From NCBI RefSeq assembly GCF_902381825.1, contig NZ_LR698973.1, positions 2,390,291 to 2,454,290 on the forward strand: a stretch of 64,000 nt of DNA, in the 5' to 3' direction. The position numbers and the translations under genes were made by a program. The DNA comes from Pseudocoprococcus catus. GTDB taxonomy: Bacteria > Bacillota > Clostridia > Lachnospirales > Lachnospiraceae. Position 1 is the stretch's first letter. Every line of letters begins with the position of its first letter. Below are positions 21,091 to 30,719 of this stretch, one piece after another. The notes beneath the pieces were generated by a model. That model was not told the origin of the DNA, did no database searches, and saw only the letters and a program-made list of their open reading frames with translations.

Positions 21091-23457
21091 TTATTTCAAC
21101 CATGTCTGTAGAAGAAACTTTCCTTTTTTGCAGGGCATTATCACCGCTCCCGTCTTCATTGTTATATAGACCTGCATATCGGCTTTCTGCATCCGTTCCA
21201 GCGTTTCCGGCGCCGGATGTCCGTATCTGTTTTTTCTGCCGCAGGATATAACGGCCATCTTCGCCTTTGATGCCTTCAAAAATTCTTCACTGCTGGAATA
21301 TCCGGAACCATGATGCGCTGTTTTGAGAACATCCACATCGGATATTCCGTCTTTGTTCAAGACATTCTCCACTTCACTTGAGATATCGCCGGTAAATAAA
21401 AATGTCGTACCGGAAGCATTCACCCGCAACACCATGGACTGATCATTCTCAGACTTTTCTTTTTCTTCCCGCCCGGGATAAAGGCACCAAAACTGCCAGC
21501 CGCCGCTCTCCCACCTGGTGTCTTCATTAATATAGATGACTTGCGCACCATTTGACACTGCCAGATCAGCCAGTTCCCTAACGGTCTCATCTGTTTCGGA
21601 GACCGCTGTCAGTACAAGATGTCGAATCCTCTTCTCCAGCAAAAGTTCCCGAACACCGGATATGTGATCCTGATCTCCATGGCTCACACAGGCATAATCA
21701 ATGCTTTTCTCTCCATAATAATTCATAAAAGGAATGATTCTGTATTTTCCAACGTTTTGGACATCCGAACTGCCGCCATCGATCAGCCATGTTGTCCCAT
21801 TGGCTGTACGCATAAATATGCCGTCCCCCTGCCCCACATCAATAAATGCCACCATCGGATGCATTTTTCTGATGGGAATTAAAATAAACAGACCGGCCAA
21901 CATCAGCAGCCAGCTCTTTTTGATCAGTATTTTTCCGACATCCGTATGCTTAAACCATTTGTGTTCCGGCAAAGCCAGCAGCGCAAATCCGATCATCAAT
22001 CCATAGTCTATCAATAGCCACGCTGACGGCGGCACGCCTGTTCTCCATACCGAAAAAGGCAGAATAAGCATTTTCTCACACAAAAATCGATTAATCTGCA
22101 AAATGAAATGCAACGTTCCGCCGCAAAATCCGGCCATGCTGATCGAAAGTAGACTGACACCGCCTGCGCCAAGGGCCATTGGCACAAACAGATTCATCAG
22201 CGGCAATACAAGCAGATTCATAAAAAAGCCGACTAGCGGGACTGCGCCGTAACAAAATGCCGTCAACGGAAGTGTTCCTATCGTCACTGCTGCGGATGGG
22301 CCTATATAACGTATCATTCTTTCTATCCATTCTCTTATCGTTGTCTTTACCCCCATGGTCTTTTTTAAATGTTCTATTTTATAATTCCTGGTCTTTGCAT
22401 ATTGCCATGGAATACATTTCTCTATGGCTGGCCAGAGAACGCCAATAGACAGCACCGCTGCAAAAGAAAACCAGACACCTGTCTGCAGAATAGACAGAGG
22501 CCGGCTCATGAAAAGAATCAATGCTGAAAAACTGAGTGCAGAAAGAAAATCATAAGTACACCCCAGGTAAACAGCTCCCATTCGTACAAGAAACATAATA
22601 ACTGCCCGTTCGGTTGACGGTCCAAATCCTGTCATCACACCATAACTGAGCACAATAAACCCCGAAAGGCACGCACTGCCCTTCAACCCTCCCCCCAGAC
22701 GCTTGAGAAGTGTGTATACACTCATACCAATGATGGAAATATGCAGCCCCGAAATAGCCAGCACGTGCACAATGCCCGCCTGCATATACAACTGCTCTGT
22801 TTTCTCATCCATTTCTGCTTTATCCCCTGTCAGAACTGCGCGGACAACGCCTGCATCTTCCTCGTTTAAAAATGATTGATAGCGTCCGCACCAGAATTTC
22901 TTTATTTTATCAAGCAACGCCGGATAAGAATTTCCTTTACCGACAATGGTATAACCATCCGGCCGCATGATATAAGCAATGCCTTTTGAACGATAATAAG
23001 ACGCCCCGTCAAATTGTCCCGGATTGGATGCTCTTTCAGGTTTTTCCAGTATACCGCGCACTTCAATATCATCGCCGACTGCCACCGGTGCATCTTTTTC
23101 CATATAAAGAAGCAGCTTCTTTTTTCGGCCGTTGATATCTGCATCCGACAATGTGACCGCCAGTGTTTTCTCCTTCGCCTCACTTTGGCAGATTATTCCC
23201 CTTGTATGCATGAACTGATTTTCCATAGATGCATCTTTGACATCTGTCATTGCTTGATCAAATATGACAAAACCCGACACGAAAAAAACAGGCAGCAACC
23301 AAAACAGCCGTTTTTCTTTCCAGGGCTGTCTGATTCTGCCTGTTATCCATACAAAAAGCACAATTCCTGCTGTGCCGTAAAAGAGCTTCTGATCACCGGC
23401 AGCCCAAATAACTCCCAGTGTATATGCGACCCCAACCCACATAAGAGGTCTCGACAT
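21091..23457 (-). CDS. comEC: DNA internalization competence protein ComEC/Rec2
   Basis: 788-residue polytopic membrane protein forming the DNA-uptake channel. Two N-terminal membrane segments and an OB-like region (about 70-170) are followed by the Competence domain (GIVHVLAISGLHISIIGMS, many transmembrane helices, about 220-500). The C-terminal metallo-beta-lactamase domain carries FIDVGQGDGIF and SHGDQDHISG (roughly 530-600) and may act as nuclease. It is intact and full length. With comEA in the window, it shows the core of a DNA-uptake apparatus, although natural competence in such gut Clostridia is unproven. Confidence 0.94.
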   Translation of the reverse strand: MSRPLMWVGVAYTLGVIWAAGDQKLFYGTAGIVLFVWITGRIRQPWKEKRLFWLLPVFFVSGFVIFDQAMTDVKDASMENQFMHTRGIICQSEAKEKTLAVTLSDADINGRKKKLLLYMEKDAPVAVGDDIEVRGILEKPERASNPGQFDGASYYRSKGIAYIMRPDGYTIVGKGNSYPALLDKIKKFWCGRYQSFLNEEDAGVVRAVLTGDKAEMDEKTEQLYMQAGIVHVLAISGLHISIIGMSVYTLLKRLGGGLKGSACLSGFIVLSYGVMTGFGPSTERAVIMFLVRMGAVYLGCTYDFLSALSFSALILFMSRPLSILQTGVWFSFAAVLSIGVLWPAIEKCIPWQYAKTRNYKIEHLKKTMGVKTTIREWIERMIRYIGPSAAVTIGTLPLTAFCYGAVPLVGFFMNLLVLPLMNLFVPMALGAGGVSLLSISMAGFCGGTLHFILQINRFLCEKMLILPFSVWRTGVPPSAWLLIDYGLMIGFALLALPEHKWFKHTDVGKILIKKSWLLMLAGLFILIPIRKMHPMVAFIDVGQGDGIFMRTANGTTWLIDGGSSDVQNVGKYRIIPFMNYYGEKSIDYACVSHGDQDHISGVRELLLEKRIRHLVLTAVSETDETVRELADLAVSNGAQVIYINEDTRWESGGWQFWCLYPGREEKEKSENDQSMVLRVNASGTTFLFTGDISSEVENVLNKDGISDVDVLKTAHHGSGYSSSEEFLKASKAKMAVISCGRKNRYGHPAPETLERMQKADMQVYITMKTGAVIMPCKKGKFLLQTWLK

Positions 23458-23470
23458 ATGTCATTCTCCT

Positions 23471-24433
23471 TTATTGTACAACCAAATCCGGTTTTGCTGT
23501 CATTTCATTCATCAAAACGACACCATCCGGTTCTTCCTCTATTAACTTGCCATCCACCGTTATCCGGACACGCTGTATATCACTCAATTCGGTCAGCGAA
23601 TTCACAATACCATAGACATTCAATCTGAAATCCTGTCCGTCTATTTTGTTCAGGAATTCTTTACTGAAATCCAACTGACACAACCCATCATTCACACTGA
23701 CACTCTTCAGCAGCGTATCCTGGGATACAACAGGTTTGTATTTATCTGACGGATAGCCCTGCATTAAAGTTCTAACGACCACTTCTGCCATAGATTCCGT
23801 CTCCGGATAGTGAATTGTCTGGTAGATTCTCACCAGACCACTGCCGTCTTTTGCTGCAAAATACAAACAAAATCTGGCCTCCTTCACATGCCCCTGACTG
23901 CCGCTTACCTCCGAAACATAATCCGAGTTCTTCATACGCAGTGTATTGCCATTCGAATCTGTCAGCCAGCTGCCGTCAACATTGAAAGAAACATAATCAA
24001 TAATACCGCCAAACTGCGTCATTGTCTTGACAATTGCTGTCCGTACAAGCATCTCCGATGTTCTGGACAACTGTTCATATTCCTGTGAAAAATAGAGTGT
24101 CAATGTTCGGCTGTCCTTGTCGTATTGATATTGCTGCACTTTGACAGATGAAGCAATAACCGCTTTATAATTCTTATCATCCGGTGACACGGCAAGCGCT
24201 TCCATACACTCACTGATAATCCCGTCCTCCGTTGTTGAACTGAGTTGATAAGCAAATGCTTTGATCTTTGTCTCATCATTGTTAATATAATAAATATTAT
24301 AACCTGTTCCTGTATCCGCATCATCTTTCTCACTCTGACTTACCGAAAGATGTCGGATATTCTGACACCCGCCGCTGACAAGAATCATTATCATCAGCAG
24401 GAGTGCCGCCATACAGCGCCAACTTCTTCTCAT
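23471..24433 (-). CDS. GerMN-domain lipoprotein
   Basis: 320-residue lipoprotein. The signal peptide with lipobox (LVSGGCQN, Cys about 23) precedes two GerMN repeats (roughly 50-165 and 180-310; TLTLYFSQEYEQL and CQLDFSKEFLNK mark their cores). GerM in Bacillus is a sporulation and germination lipoprotein; many Clostridia carry this two-repeat form next to a two-component system. It starts 11 bases after the histidine kinase stop with GGAG upstream. Confidence 0.85.
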   Translation of the reverse strand: MRRSWRCMAALLLMIMILVSGGCQNIRHLSVSQSEKDDADTGTGYNIYYINNDETKIKAFAYQLSSTTEDGIISECMEALAVSPDDKNYKAVIASSVKVQQYQYDKDSRTLTLYFSQEYEQLSRTSEMLVRTAIVKTMTQFGGIIDYVSFNVDGSWLTDSNGNTLRMKNSDYVSEVSGSQGHVKEARFCLYFAAKDGSGLVRIYQTIHYPETESMAEVVVRTLMQGYPSDKYKPVVSQDTLLKSVSVNDGLCQLDFSKEFLNKIDGQDFRLNVYGIVNSLTELSDIQRVRITVDGKLIEEEPDGVVLMNEMTAKPDLVVQ

Positions 24434-24444
24434 CTTATCTCTCC

Positions 24445-25848
24445 TTACTGCTTGATATACGTCAACGGTATTCTCACTGAAAATGTCGTGCCTTCATCCT
24501 CTTTGCTGGCTACCTTGATCGCACCGTGGTGCATCTGGATAATATTCTTCGTGATTGACAATCCGAGTCCCGTTCCCCCGGTTTCTCTGGAACGCGCCTT
24601 ATCCACTCTATAAAAGCGTTCAAAAATCTTGTCCTGGTATTCCTCCGGTATACCGATGCCCGAATCATCAACCGTAACATAGAAAAACTTATGATCAGCA
24701 TCCAGCGTCACCTGTACCCAGCCGCCTGCCACATTATATTTAATAGCATTCTCAACAAGATTGGATAATGCCAGTGTCAGCTTAACCTCGTCACATTCCG
24801 CCGTTACCGGCCTGTAGCTTTCAAGCACCAGTTCAATATTTCGCTTGGATGCAATCGGTTTCAGCCGTTTCAAAATAGACTCAAGCAGATCATTGATCGC
24901 CACGGATGCAATATTCAGATCCGCCTCTGTCTTGTCCATCTTCACTAATGACAGCAAGTCATTAATAATGATGTTCTCACGATCAATCTCTTCTCCGATA
25001 TCCTGCATAAATTCGCGGTACAATTCTACCGGTGCATCCGTCTGCATGTTCAGAGAATCCGCCAGCACCTTCATTGAAGTCAATGGCGTCTTCAATTCAT
25101 GTGACACATTGGAAACAAATTCCTGTCTGGAGCTCTCAAGTTCCTGCAGTCGATGTAGCATCGTATTAAAGGCTTCTGAAATCTGTTCCACTTCCGAAAA
25201 GCCCGTCAGATTCACTTCCTCATCAAAGAAACCATCCGAAATCCTGTTGATGGAGTTCGCCATATCTTTGAACGGTTTTGTAAAGCTTCTGGCCATCACC
25301 AGAGACATGAAAACAAGTACCAGTCCAATGCCGATGACCACAAATGTGATTGCCTGGGTAATGGTGTCATAAGTGTCCGTCAAATCCTTACAGGACATAT
25401 AAAAGAGGATCATTCCCCGGATCTCGCTCTTATCATCCTCATTGTCATCTCTGATCACATAGGTCAGCCAGATTTCATCCGATGCCTTGTCATAATAAGA
25501 CTGCTCATTGTTCTGGAGCGCCTGTACAACGGCTTCAGACACCAGTTTCTTGCCCGACAGCATACCGTAAGTATCCATCCTCACATCAAAATCTGCATTT
25601 GTCACAATAATACGGCCGTCATAAAGACCGGAAAACTGCCGAATCTCTCCATCAATCACATCTGAATTGCCACCTTCCAGATAATCGGTCTGCAGCATCT
25701 CTTCTGCAATCTGAGCACCGTAATTGCGAACAAGATCCACACGATTGGCCCGGATGTGATTCATCATATAATTAATATAAAAACTCTGTAAAAATATAAT
25801 CGGAATGATCGCCAGTGCGATCATCGCAAACAGGAGCTTAACATGCAT
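24445..25848 (-). CDS. Membrane sensor histidine kinase (WalK/PhoR-like)
   Basis: About 467 residues. A first membrane helix (LLFAMIALAIIPIIFLQSFY), an extracellular sensor of about 140 residues, a second helix (TFVVIGIGLVLVFMSLVM), then HAMP, HisKA with phospho-acceptor His in VSHELKTP (about 250), and HATPase_c with NLVENAIKYN, DSGIGIP and GTGLGLSI. The start is uncertain: ATG 25848 has AGGAG only one base away, and in-frame GTG/TTG codons at 25902-25899 within the regulator gene would add a basic N-terminus. It pairs with the response regulator just upstream. Confidence 0.9.
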   Translation of the reverse strand: MHVKLLFAMIALAIIPIIFLQSFYINYMMNHIRANRVDLVRNYGAQIAEEMLQTDYLEGGNSDVIDGEIRQFSGLYDGRIIVTNADFDVRMDTYGMLSGKKLVSEAVVQALQNNEQSYYDKASDEIWLTYVIRDDNEDDKSEIRGMILFYMSCKDLTDTYDTITQAITFVVIGIGLVLVFMSLVMARSFTKPFKDMANSINRISDGFFDEEVNLTGFSEVEQISEAFNTMLHRLQELESSRQEFVSNVSHELKTPLTSMKVLADSLNMQTDAPVELYREFMQDIGEEIDRENIIINDLLSLVKMDKTEADLNIASVAINDLLESILKRLKPIASKRNIELVLESYRPVTAECDEVKLTLALSNLVENAIKYNVAGGWVQVTLDADHKFFYVTVDDSGIGIPEEYQDKIFERFYRVDKARSRETGGTGLGLSITKNIIQMHHGAIKVASKEDEGTTFSVRIPLTYIKQ

Positions 25849-25876
25849 GCTCCTGAAAACTGTTCTGAACTTTTTC

Positions 25877-26566
25877 TTACTTCTGGAAGAAATAACCAAC
25901 ACCCCATTTTGTATGTATATATTTAGGCTCGCTCGGGCTGGCCTCAATCTTCTCTCTCAAACGTCTGACATGAACATCGACGGTTCTGACATCTCCCGGA
26001 TAATCATACCCCCACACCAGATTCAAAAGATTCTCTCTGTTGAAAACCTTGTTCGGATTCGTGATCAGAAGTTCCAGCAGGTCAAATTCCTTGGCCGTCA
26101 GATTCACTTCCCGATCGCCAATAAAGACTCTTCTGCTGTCCAGGTCAATGCGCATCTCTCCGGAAACAATGGTACGCTCTGCAGGCTGTTCCTGCTTTCT
26201 TCCCTTTGTACGACGGATGATCGCCTTGATACGTGCCTTGATCTCCAGAATATTAAAAGGTTTTGTCACATAATCATCCGCGCCGTACTCCAATCCCAGA
26301 ATCTTGTCCATATCATCACCTTTGGCTGTCAGCATAATAATCGGCACATCCGATTTCTCCCTGATCATCTGACAAACTTCAAATCCGTTCAATTCCGGAA
26401 GCATCACATCCAGCAGAATAATGTCATAATCATTCTGCATGGCCAGTTCATAAGCCTCCTTGCCGTCATAAGCGGCCGTTACTTCCATTCCATCTTGCTC
26501 AAGACTGAATTTGATACCCTTGACAATCAGTTTCTCATCATCCACAACCAAAACCTTATTCGCCAT
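25877..26566 (-). CDS. OmpR-family response regulator (WalR-like)
   Basis: 229 residues. The receiver domain has acidic residues VVDDE, phospho-acceptor D53 (ILLDVMLPE), LTAKGDD and YVTKPFN. The winged-helix effector follows (EFDLLELLITNPNKVFNRENLLNLVWGYDYPGDVRTVDVHV, quoted here only to its ends, EFDLLELL and RTVDVHVRRLR). The similarity to YycF/WalR suggests a cell-envelope role, but ResD/PhoB-type regulators look alike. It is followed by its kinase and a GerMN lipoprotein, which may be a three-gene unit. Confidence 0.93.
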   Translation of the reverse strand: MANKVLVVDDEKLIVKGIKFSLEQDGMEVTAAYDGKEAYELAMQNDYDIILLDVMLPELNGFEVCQMIREKSDVPIIMLTAKGDDMDKILGLEYGADDYVTKPFNILEIKARIKAIIRRTKGRKQEQPAERTIVSGEMRIDLDSRRVFIGDREVNLTAKEFDLLELLITNPNKVFNRENLLNLVWGYDYPGDVRTVDVHVRRLREKIEASPSEPKYIHTKWGVGYFFQK

Positions 26567-26576
26567 ATCTTACACC

Positions 26577-27206
26577 TCAATTTACACAAATCAGCGACTG
26601 AACCTGTCCGAAAACACCTTCTTTAATTCCCGGGACCTTTCTCAGATCTTCTATAGAAGAAAAATTGCCGTTGTTTTCACGATAGGCAACAATGGCGTTT
26701 GCCTTCGCCTGACCGATTCCCGGCAGTGTCTGAAGCTGCTCTGCAGTCGCTGTATTAATATTCACAAGTCCATTGGACACTTCATCTTCTGTATACTCTG
26801 GATCAGCTGCTGTCTCTCCTTCCGCCGGCACATAAATGCGCTGGCCGTCTGTCAACTGATCTGCCAGATTCAATTGCTGCAGATCAGCATCATCCGCTGC
26901 GCCGCCGGCCGCTTCAATCGCCTCATAAAGCCGCGTACCCGCCGCCAATGAATAAACATCCGGCTGTCTGACATGACCGCAGATATAAACATATATCATC
27001 TCCGGTTCTGCACATGCACTTTCTGTCTCAGCCTTATCTGTATTCTCCTCCGGCGTCATGTTCAGGCACTCTGTCTCCGATGCCGTCTCCTCTGCTGTCT
27101 GCCACTGAATATCCGACGTCCTTTTCCCATCATAGAGAAAAAGACTCCCCGCCGCTGCAATAAATAGAATCGTCAGCAGCATTTTAAGGTTCTTCAGTCT
27201 TTCCAT
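26577..27206 (-). CDS. comEA: ComEA-family DNA-binding protein (SLBB + helix-hairpin-helix)
   Basis: 209 residues: N-terminal membrane anchor (LLTILFIAAAGSLFLYDG), acidic linker, SLBB domain (VYICGHVRQPDVYSLAAG, about 75-130) and a C-terminal pair of helix-hairpin-helix motifs (NINTATAEQLQTLPGIGQAK, about 148-205). It is the DNA receptor that hands DNA to ComEC in competent Firmicutes. ATG 27206 is chosen for AAGGAG upstream. It precedes the two-component pair, 10 bases apart. Confidence 0.9.
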   Translation of the reverse strand: MERLKNLKMLLTILFIAAAGSLFLYDGKRTSDIQWQTAEETASETECLNMTPEENTDKAETESACAEPEMIYVYICGHVRQPDVYSLAAGTRLYEAIEAAGGAADDADLQQLNLADQLTDGQRIYVPAEGETAADPEYTEDEVSNGLVNINTATAEQLQTLPGIGQAKANAIVAYRENNGNFSSIEDLRKVPGIKEGVFGQVQSLICVN

Positions 27207-27341
27207 ATCTCTCCTTCCCCGGAGAGAACAGATATACAAAAGTCACACATTTAATTTTACAAAATAACCTGTGCGATTACAAGCATTTTGCAAATTTATT
27301 TTGGTTTTATTTTCAAATCAGCAACTGACATCTCCACAGCT

Positions 27342-27773
27342 TTATTTCCATTTCACGATCATGATGCCAATGATAGACAGCCCCAGTCCCAGGACTTTTG
27401 ACCACTGAAAATTTGCTTTATCCACTCCAAAAAGACCAAAGAGTTCAATCAGATACGCCGCCGCTATCTGTGAAACCACAATGAGCTGCGCCGCTCTTGC
27501 CGGCCCCAGCTGATCCATACTGACAATCACTGTCAAGGTGATAAACGCGCCGATCACACCGCCAAGAAGCATATACTTCGGGCTGACATCCATCAATGCC
27601 GTCACACTGCTTCTGTCCCTGATGAGCCAGGCTGTAATACAGACAATCAACGCTGACAGCTGTACCCATCCTGTACTGACCCACAAACTTGTCTGTTTCG
27701 TCACTTCGGTATTCAAAACTCCCTGAATACTCATTAATACCCCGGATATCAGTGCCACAATCCATCCAACCAT
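27342..27773 (-). CDS. DMT-superfamily transporter, DUF606/YdcZ family
   Basis: 143-residue hydrophobic protein with five predicted membrane segments starting MVGWIVALISGVLMSIQGVLN. This is the half-size DMT layout, and such proteins often work as dimers. The substrate is unknown. It lies 88 bases downstream of hydE and may share its transcript. Confidence 0.82.
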   Translation of the reverse strand: MVGWIVALISGVLMSIQGVLNTEVTKQTSLWVSTGWVQLSALIVCITAWLIRDRSSVTALMDVSPKYMLLGGVIGAFITLTVIVSMDQLGPARAAQLIVVSQIAAAYLIELFGLFGVDKANFQWSKVLGLGLSIIGIMIVKWK

Positions 27774-27861
27774 ACCAACAACCGCCTTTTCTGATTATTC
27801 AATCTGCCGATGCGGGCGTTTGCTCACACCTGTTGATATAGTATAGAACATTCAGGCCATT

Positions 27862-28900
27862 TTATGCATGTTTGAAATCACCGCGGTCCACAACAAGATG
27901 ATAACCCACCGATGCCATACGATTCTCCATACAACCTCTGCATTCCGCTGCCTCATCCCCAGTGCAGATCTTGTTATCATACAGTTCATACTGTTTACGG
28001 TTCGCCACCGGCGAAAGATTCGGCATCACCACATTGCATCCCGCCAGCATTCCCTGTTCACGTCCTGTAGCTTTTATAGTGCCCAAAGCCGTTGTTGCAG
28101 GCAGAAGCACATTCGGAAACATGACTCTGAGAACGGAAAGAAGATAAATCGTCAGATCATAGCTGCCTTTCTCTTCATGGGCAAACGGCGTTTCATGATG
28201 CGGCAGAAACGGTCCGATACCGATCATCTCCGGCTGCAGATCATGCAGGAAAATCAAATCTTCTGCCAGGCATTCAAATGTCTGCCCCGGCGCCCCCACC
28301 CATAAAACCTGCGCCTACCTGATAGCCCAGCTCCTTGAGTGTATAAAGACATTCCTTGCGATTGGCCAGGGACATTTCTTCCGGATGCAATTTTCGGTAA
28401 TGTGCCTCATTGGCTGTCTCATGACGAAGCAGATATCTGTCTGCCCCGGCTTCTTTTAATCGCTGATAACTTTCCCGAGAACGCTCACCGACGGACAAGG
28501 TAATGGCGCAATCCGGATAGGCTGTTCTGATGCTGCGGACAATATCTTCCATTCTGTCATCATTAAACCACGGATCCTCGCCGCCCTGAAGGACAAATGT
28601 TCTGTACCCCAGACGATAACCGCTCTCACAACAGGATAAAATCTCCTCCTTCGTCAGCCTGTATCGCTCAAGGTGTCGATTATCCCTTCTGATGCCGCAA
28701 TAATAGCAATTATTCCTGCAGTAATTTGTAAACTCGATCAATCCACGGATATAAACATCATGTCCGTAATACTTCTCCCGAAGGCGTACCGCCTCTTTTC
28801 GAAGTATTTCTCTATCCTCTGCATCTGTGTTCGCCAACAATTCGACAAACTCCTCTTTCGACAAAATTCTATTCTGGATTAACTTTTCAACTAACTTCAT
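27862..28900 (-). pseudogene. hydE: [FeFe] hydrogenase maturase HydE, split by a single-base frameshift
   Basis: Radical SAM enzyme that, with HydF and HydG, builds the H-cluster dithiolate bridge. The 5' part (28900-28274) carries the CxxxCxxC cluster motif (YCRNNCYYCGIRR) and ends prematurely after GAGFMGGGAGADI. The 3' part (28299-27862) resumes in another frame as GAPGQTFECLAEDL and holds the C-terminal cysteine motif ICTGDEAAECRGC. Removing one C from the C-runs at 28293-28301 restores GFMVGAPGQT, the family consensus, and a protein of about 345 residues. All else is intact, so it is either a sequencing slip in a G/C run, a phase-variable switch, or a very young pseudogene. The reading needs confirmation. 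Confidence 0.9.
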
Positions 28901-29065
28901 ATCTAAAACCCCATTTTAAATCAAAATTTGCTTTTCCTACAAGTATACCATGAAAAATACGAAATAACCAGGCGAGGGACATGTATACATGAAGGATATG
29001 AACACGCAATCGTTCCTTGAAGTTTTTCAAAATCCAAGAATCTATCAGATTGCTGCCCTGTCATA

Positions 29066-29093
29066 TTGACTATTTAATAAACCGGCGTATACT
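29066..29093 (+). promoter_or_regulatory. Sigma-A promoter of the M20 peptidase gene
   Basis: TTGACT (29066-29071), 16-base spacer, TATACT (29088-29093), 34 bases before the start codon. The rest of the 226-base gap after hydE shows nothing else I can name. Confidence 0.75.
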
Positions 29094-29126
29094 GAATTTT
29101 GTAGAAATAAACAGGGAGGATTTACA

Positions 29127-30290
29127 ATGTCACTTTTAACATCTGCTGTCTCCATGACAAAGGCAATGGTTCAGATCGATAGTACCGATCCAGGTACTTA
29201 TGAAAAAGCCATGGCCGACTGGATTGAGCAGCAATTATCTGATTTATCTAATGTTTTAATTACCCGGGAGAATGTTTTGCCGGGACGTCCGAATCTGATG
29301 GCGGAAATTCCCGGGCCCAAGCATCTTCCGGCCCTGGTTATGATCTGCCATATGGATACCGTTGTCATCGGAGACGGATGGACGCTGCCGCCTTTTGAAG
29401 CCATTGAAAAGGACGGGAAAATCTATGGCCGGGGCGCCTGCGATATGAAATCCGGTCTGGCCTGCTGCCTGTCCGCTTTTATCATGGCAGCCAGAACACT
29501 CCATGCCTCCGGTCAGACTCCAAAAAGGACACTCAAACTCATCTGTTCTATGGATGAGGAAGACTTTATGCGCGGTTCTGAAGCCTGCATAAGGTCCGGC
29601 TGGGTCACTTCCAAAGACTGGGTCATCGATGCAGAGCCGACAAACGGACAGATCCAGATGGCGCACAAAGGCCGTACATGGTACGAAATTGATGTGGAGG
29701 GTCATACTGCCCACGCCAGCACCCCATGGAAAGGGGCTGACGCCATCGCTGCCATGGCTGAAATTATCAGCGCACTTCGCCAGGACATTCTTAATGCCCC
29801 TTCCCATCCGGATATGGGCATTTCAACCGTCACGTTCGGTCAGATCACCGGTGGTTATCGTCCTTATGTTGTACCGGACCACTGTAAGCTGTGGATCGAT
29901 ATGCGTCTTGTACCGCCTCTGAACACAGCAAAAACAACCGAATTTGTACAAAACGCCATCTATCTGGCTGAGGAAAAAGTCCCGGGTGTCAAAGCCGCTT
30001 ACACTATCACCGGTGACCGTCCGCCCATCGAAATGGACCCGGATTCTCCGCTTCTGACAGAATTAAAAAAAGCCTGCCATCATGTGACAGGCCATCAACC
30101 GGAAGTCAGCTGCTTCACCGGCTATACAGATACCGCAGTAATTGCAGGACAGCTTGATAATCAAAACTGTATGTCCTACGGTCCCGGCTGCCTTGAAGCT
30201 GCCCATCAGCCGGACGAATGGGTAGTGATTGATGATATTATCCGCTGTGAGAAGGTCTATCATCAGCTTATTTCTTCTAATATACTGTAA
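29127..30290 (+). CDS. M20 family metallopeptidase (ArgE/DapE/acetylornithine deacetylase-like)
   Basis: 387-residue dinuclear zinc amidohydrolase. Metal-ligand motifs are MICHMDTVV (first His/Asp), YGRGACDMKSG (bridging Asp), MDEEDFMRGSE (Glu pair) and the dimerisation lid GHTAHASTPWKG. It is a stand-alone cytosolic enzyme acting on N-acyl amino acids or small peptides; substrate cannot be assigned. GGGAGG precedes ATG 29127. It is one of the few plus-strand genes and is monocistronic. Confidence 0.88.
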   Translation: MSLLTSAVSMTKAMVQIDSTDPGTYEKAMADWIEQQLSDLSNVLITRENVLPGRPNLMAEIPGPKHLPALVMICHMDTVVIGDGWTLPPFEAIEKDGKIYGRGACDMKSGLACCLSAFIMAARTLHASGQTPKRTLKLICSMDEEDFMRGSEACIRSGWVTSKDWVIDAEPTNGQIQMAHKGRTWYEIDVEGHTAHASTPWKGADAIAAMAEIISALRQDILNAPSHPDMGISTVTFGQITGGYRPYVVPDHCKLWIDMRLVPPLNTAKTTEFVQNAIYLAEEKVPGVKAAYTITGDRPPIEMDPDSPLLTELKKACHHVTGHQPEVSCFTGYTDTAVIAGQLDNQNCMSYGPGCLEAAHQPDEWVVIDDIIRCEKVYHQLISSNIL

Positions 30291-30296
30291 AATATT

Positions 30297-30360
30297 GTAG
30301 AGTAGGTTAGAGGGCTTTGCCCTCTTTCCCCTCATCAAACCGTGCATGAGGTTTTATCCA
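30297..30360 (-). mobile_element. Possible remnant of a group II intron
   Basis: On the minus strand this stretch reads AAAACCTCATGCACGGTTTG, then ATGAGGGG, a small GAGGGC/GCCCTC hairpin, and CTACTCTAC. That combination resembles, from memory, the segment that follows the reverse-transcriptase frame in many bacterial group II introns. No coding sequence or domain V accompanies it, so at most it is a scar of about 65 bases. Alternatively the GAGGGC-TTTG-GCCCTC hairpin is just the weak terminator of the M20 gene. Confidence 0.35.
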
Positions 30361-30375
30361 ACTGACTCGCTATCG

Positions 30376-30597
30376 CTATTTTGCAAACCAGGCTGTCAAC
30401 TGATGTTTCTCATCAAAAGTCACGAGACTGCCCTCATCCAGATGGCGGTCATAAAGCATCCGGTCCGATACTCTTACAATCTGTCGTTCGCCATTCTCAT
30501 CTTCCAGCCAGACGCTATCCATGGCTTCTTCGCCATCCGGTCTGCCCTCGCAGCCATAATCTGCTTCATCAATTCGAACAATTTTATAACGCTTCAT
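30376..30597 (-). CDS. Small conserved protein of unknown function
   Basis: 73 residues starting MKRYKIVRIDEADYGCEGRP, highly charged, no membrane segment or signal peptide. I do not recognise a domain. A coding call is supported by AGAGG eight bases before ATG 30597 (a GTG at 30606 is less well placed), a normal amino-acid composition and a tail FDEKHQLTAWFAK. It lies downstream of spoIIID on the same strand, 122 bases away, so a sporulation link is possible but unproven. Confidence 0.6.
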   Translation of the reverse strand: MKRYKIVRIDEADYGCEGRPDGEEAMDSVWLEDENGERQIVRVSDRMLYDRHLDEGSLVTFDEKHQLTAWFAK

Positions 30598-30719
30598 TCT
30601 TGTCACCTCTTAATGTTTTTTACACATTATTCATCTCTTATGTGTCTGCCCTCCTGGCTTCTTCTCTCTCCTTTTTTGTAAAACAAAATACAGACTTCAT
30701 TCCTTCTTATTTTGCATTC

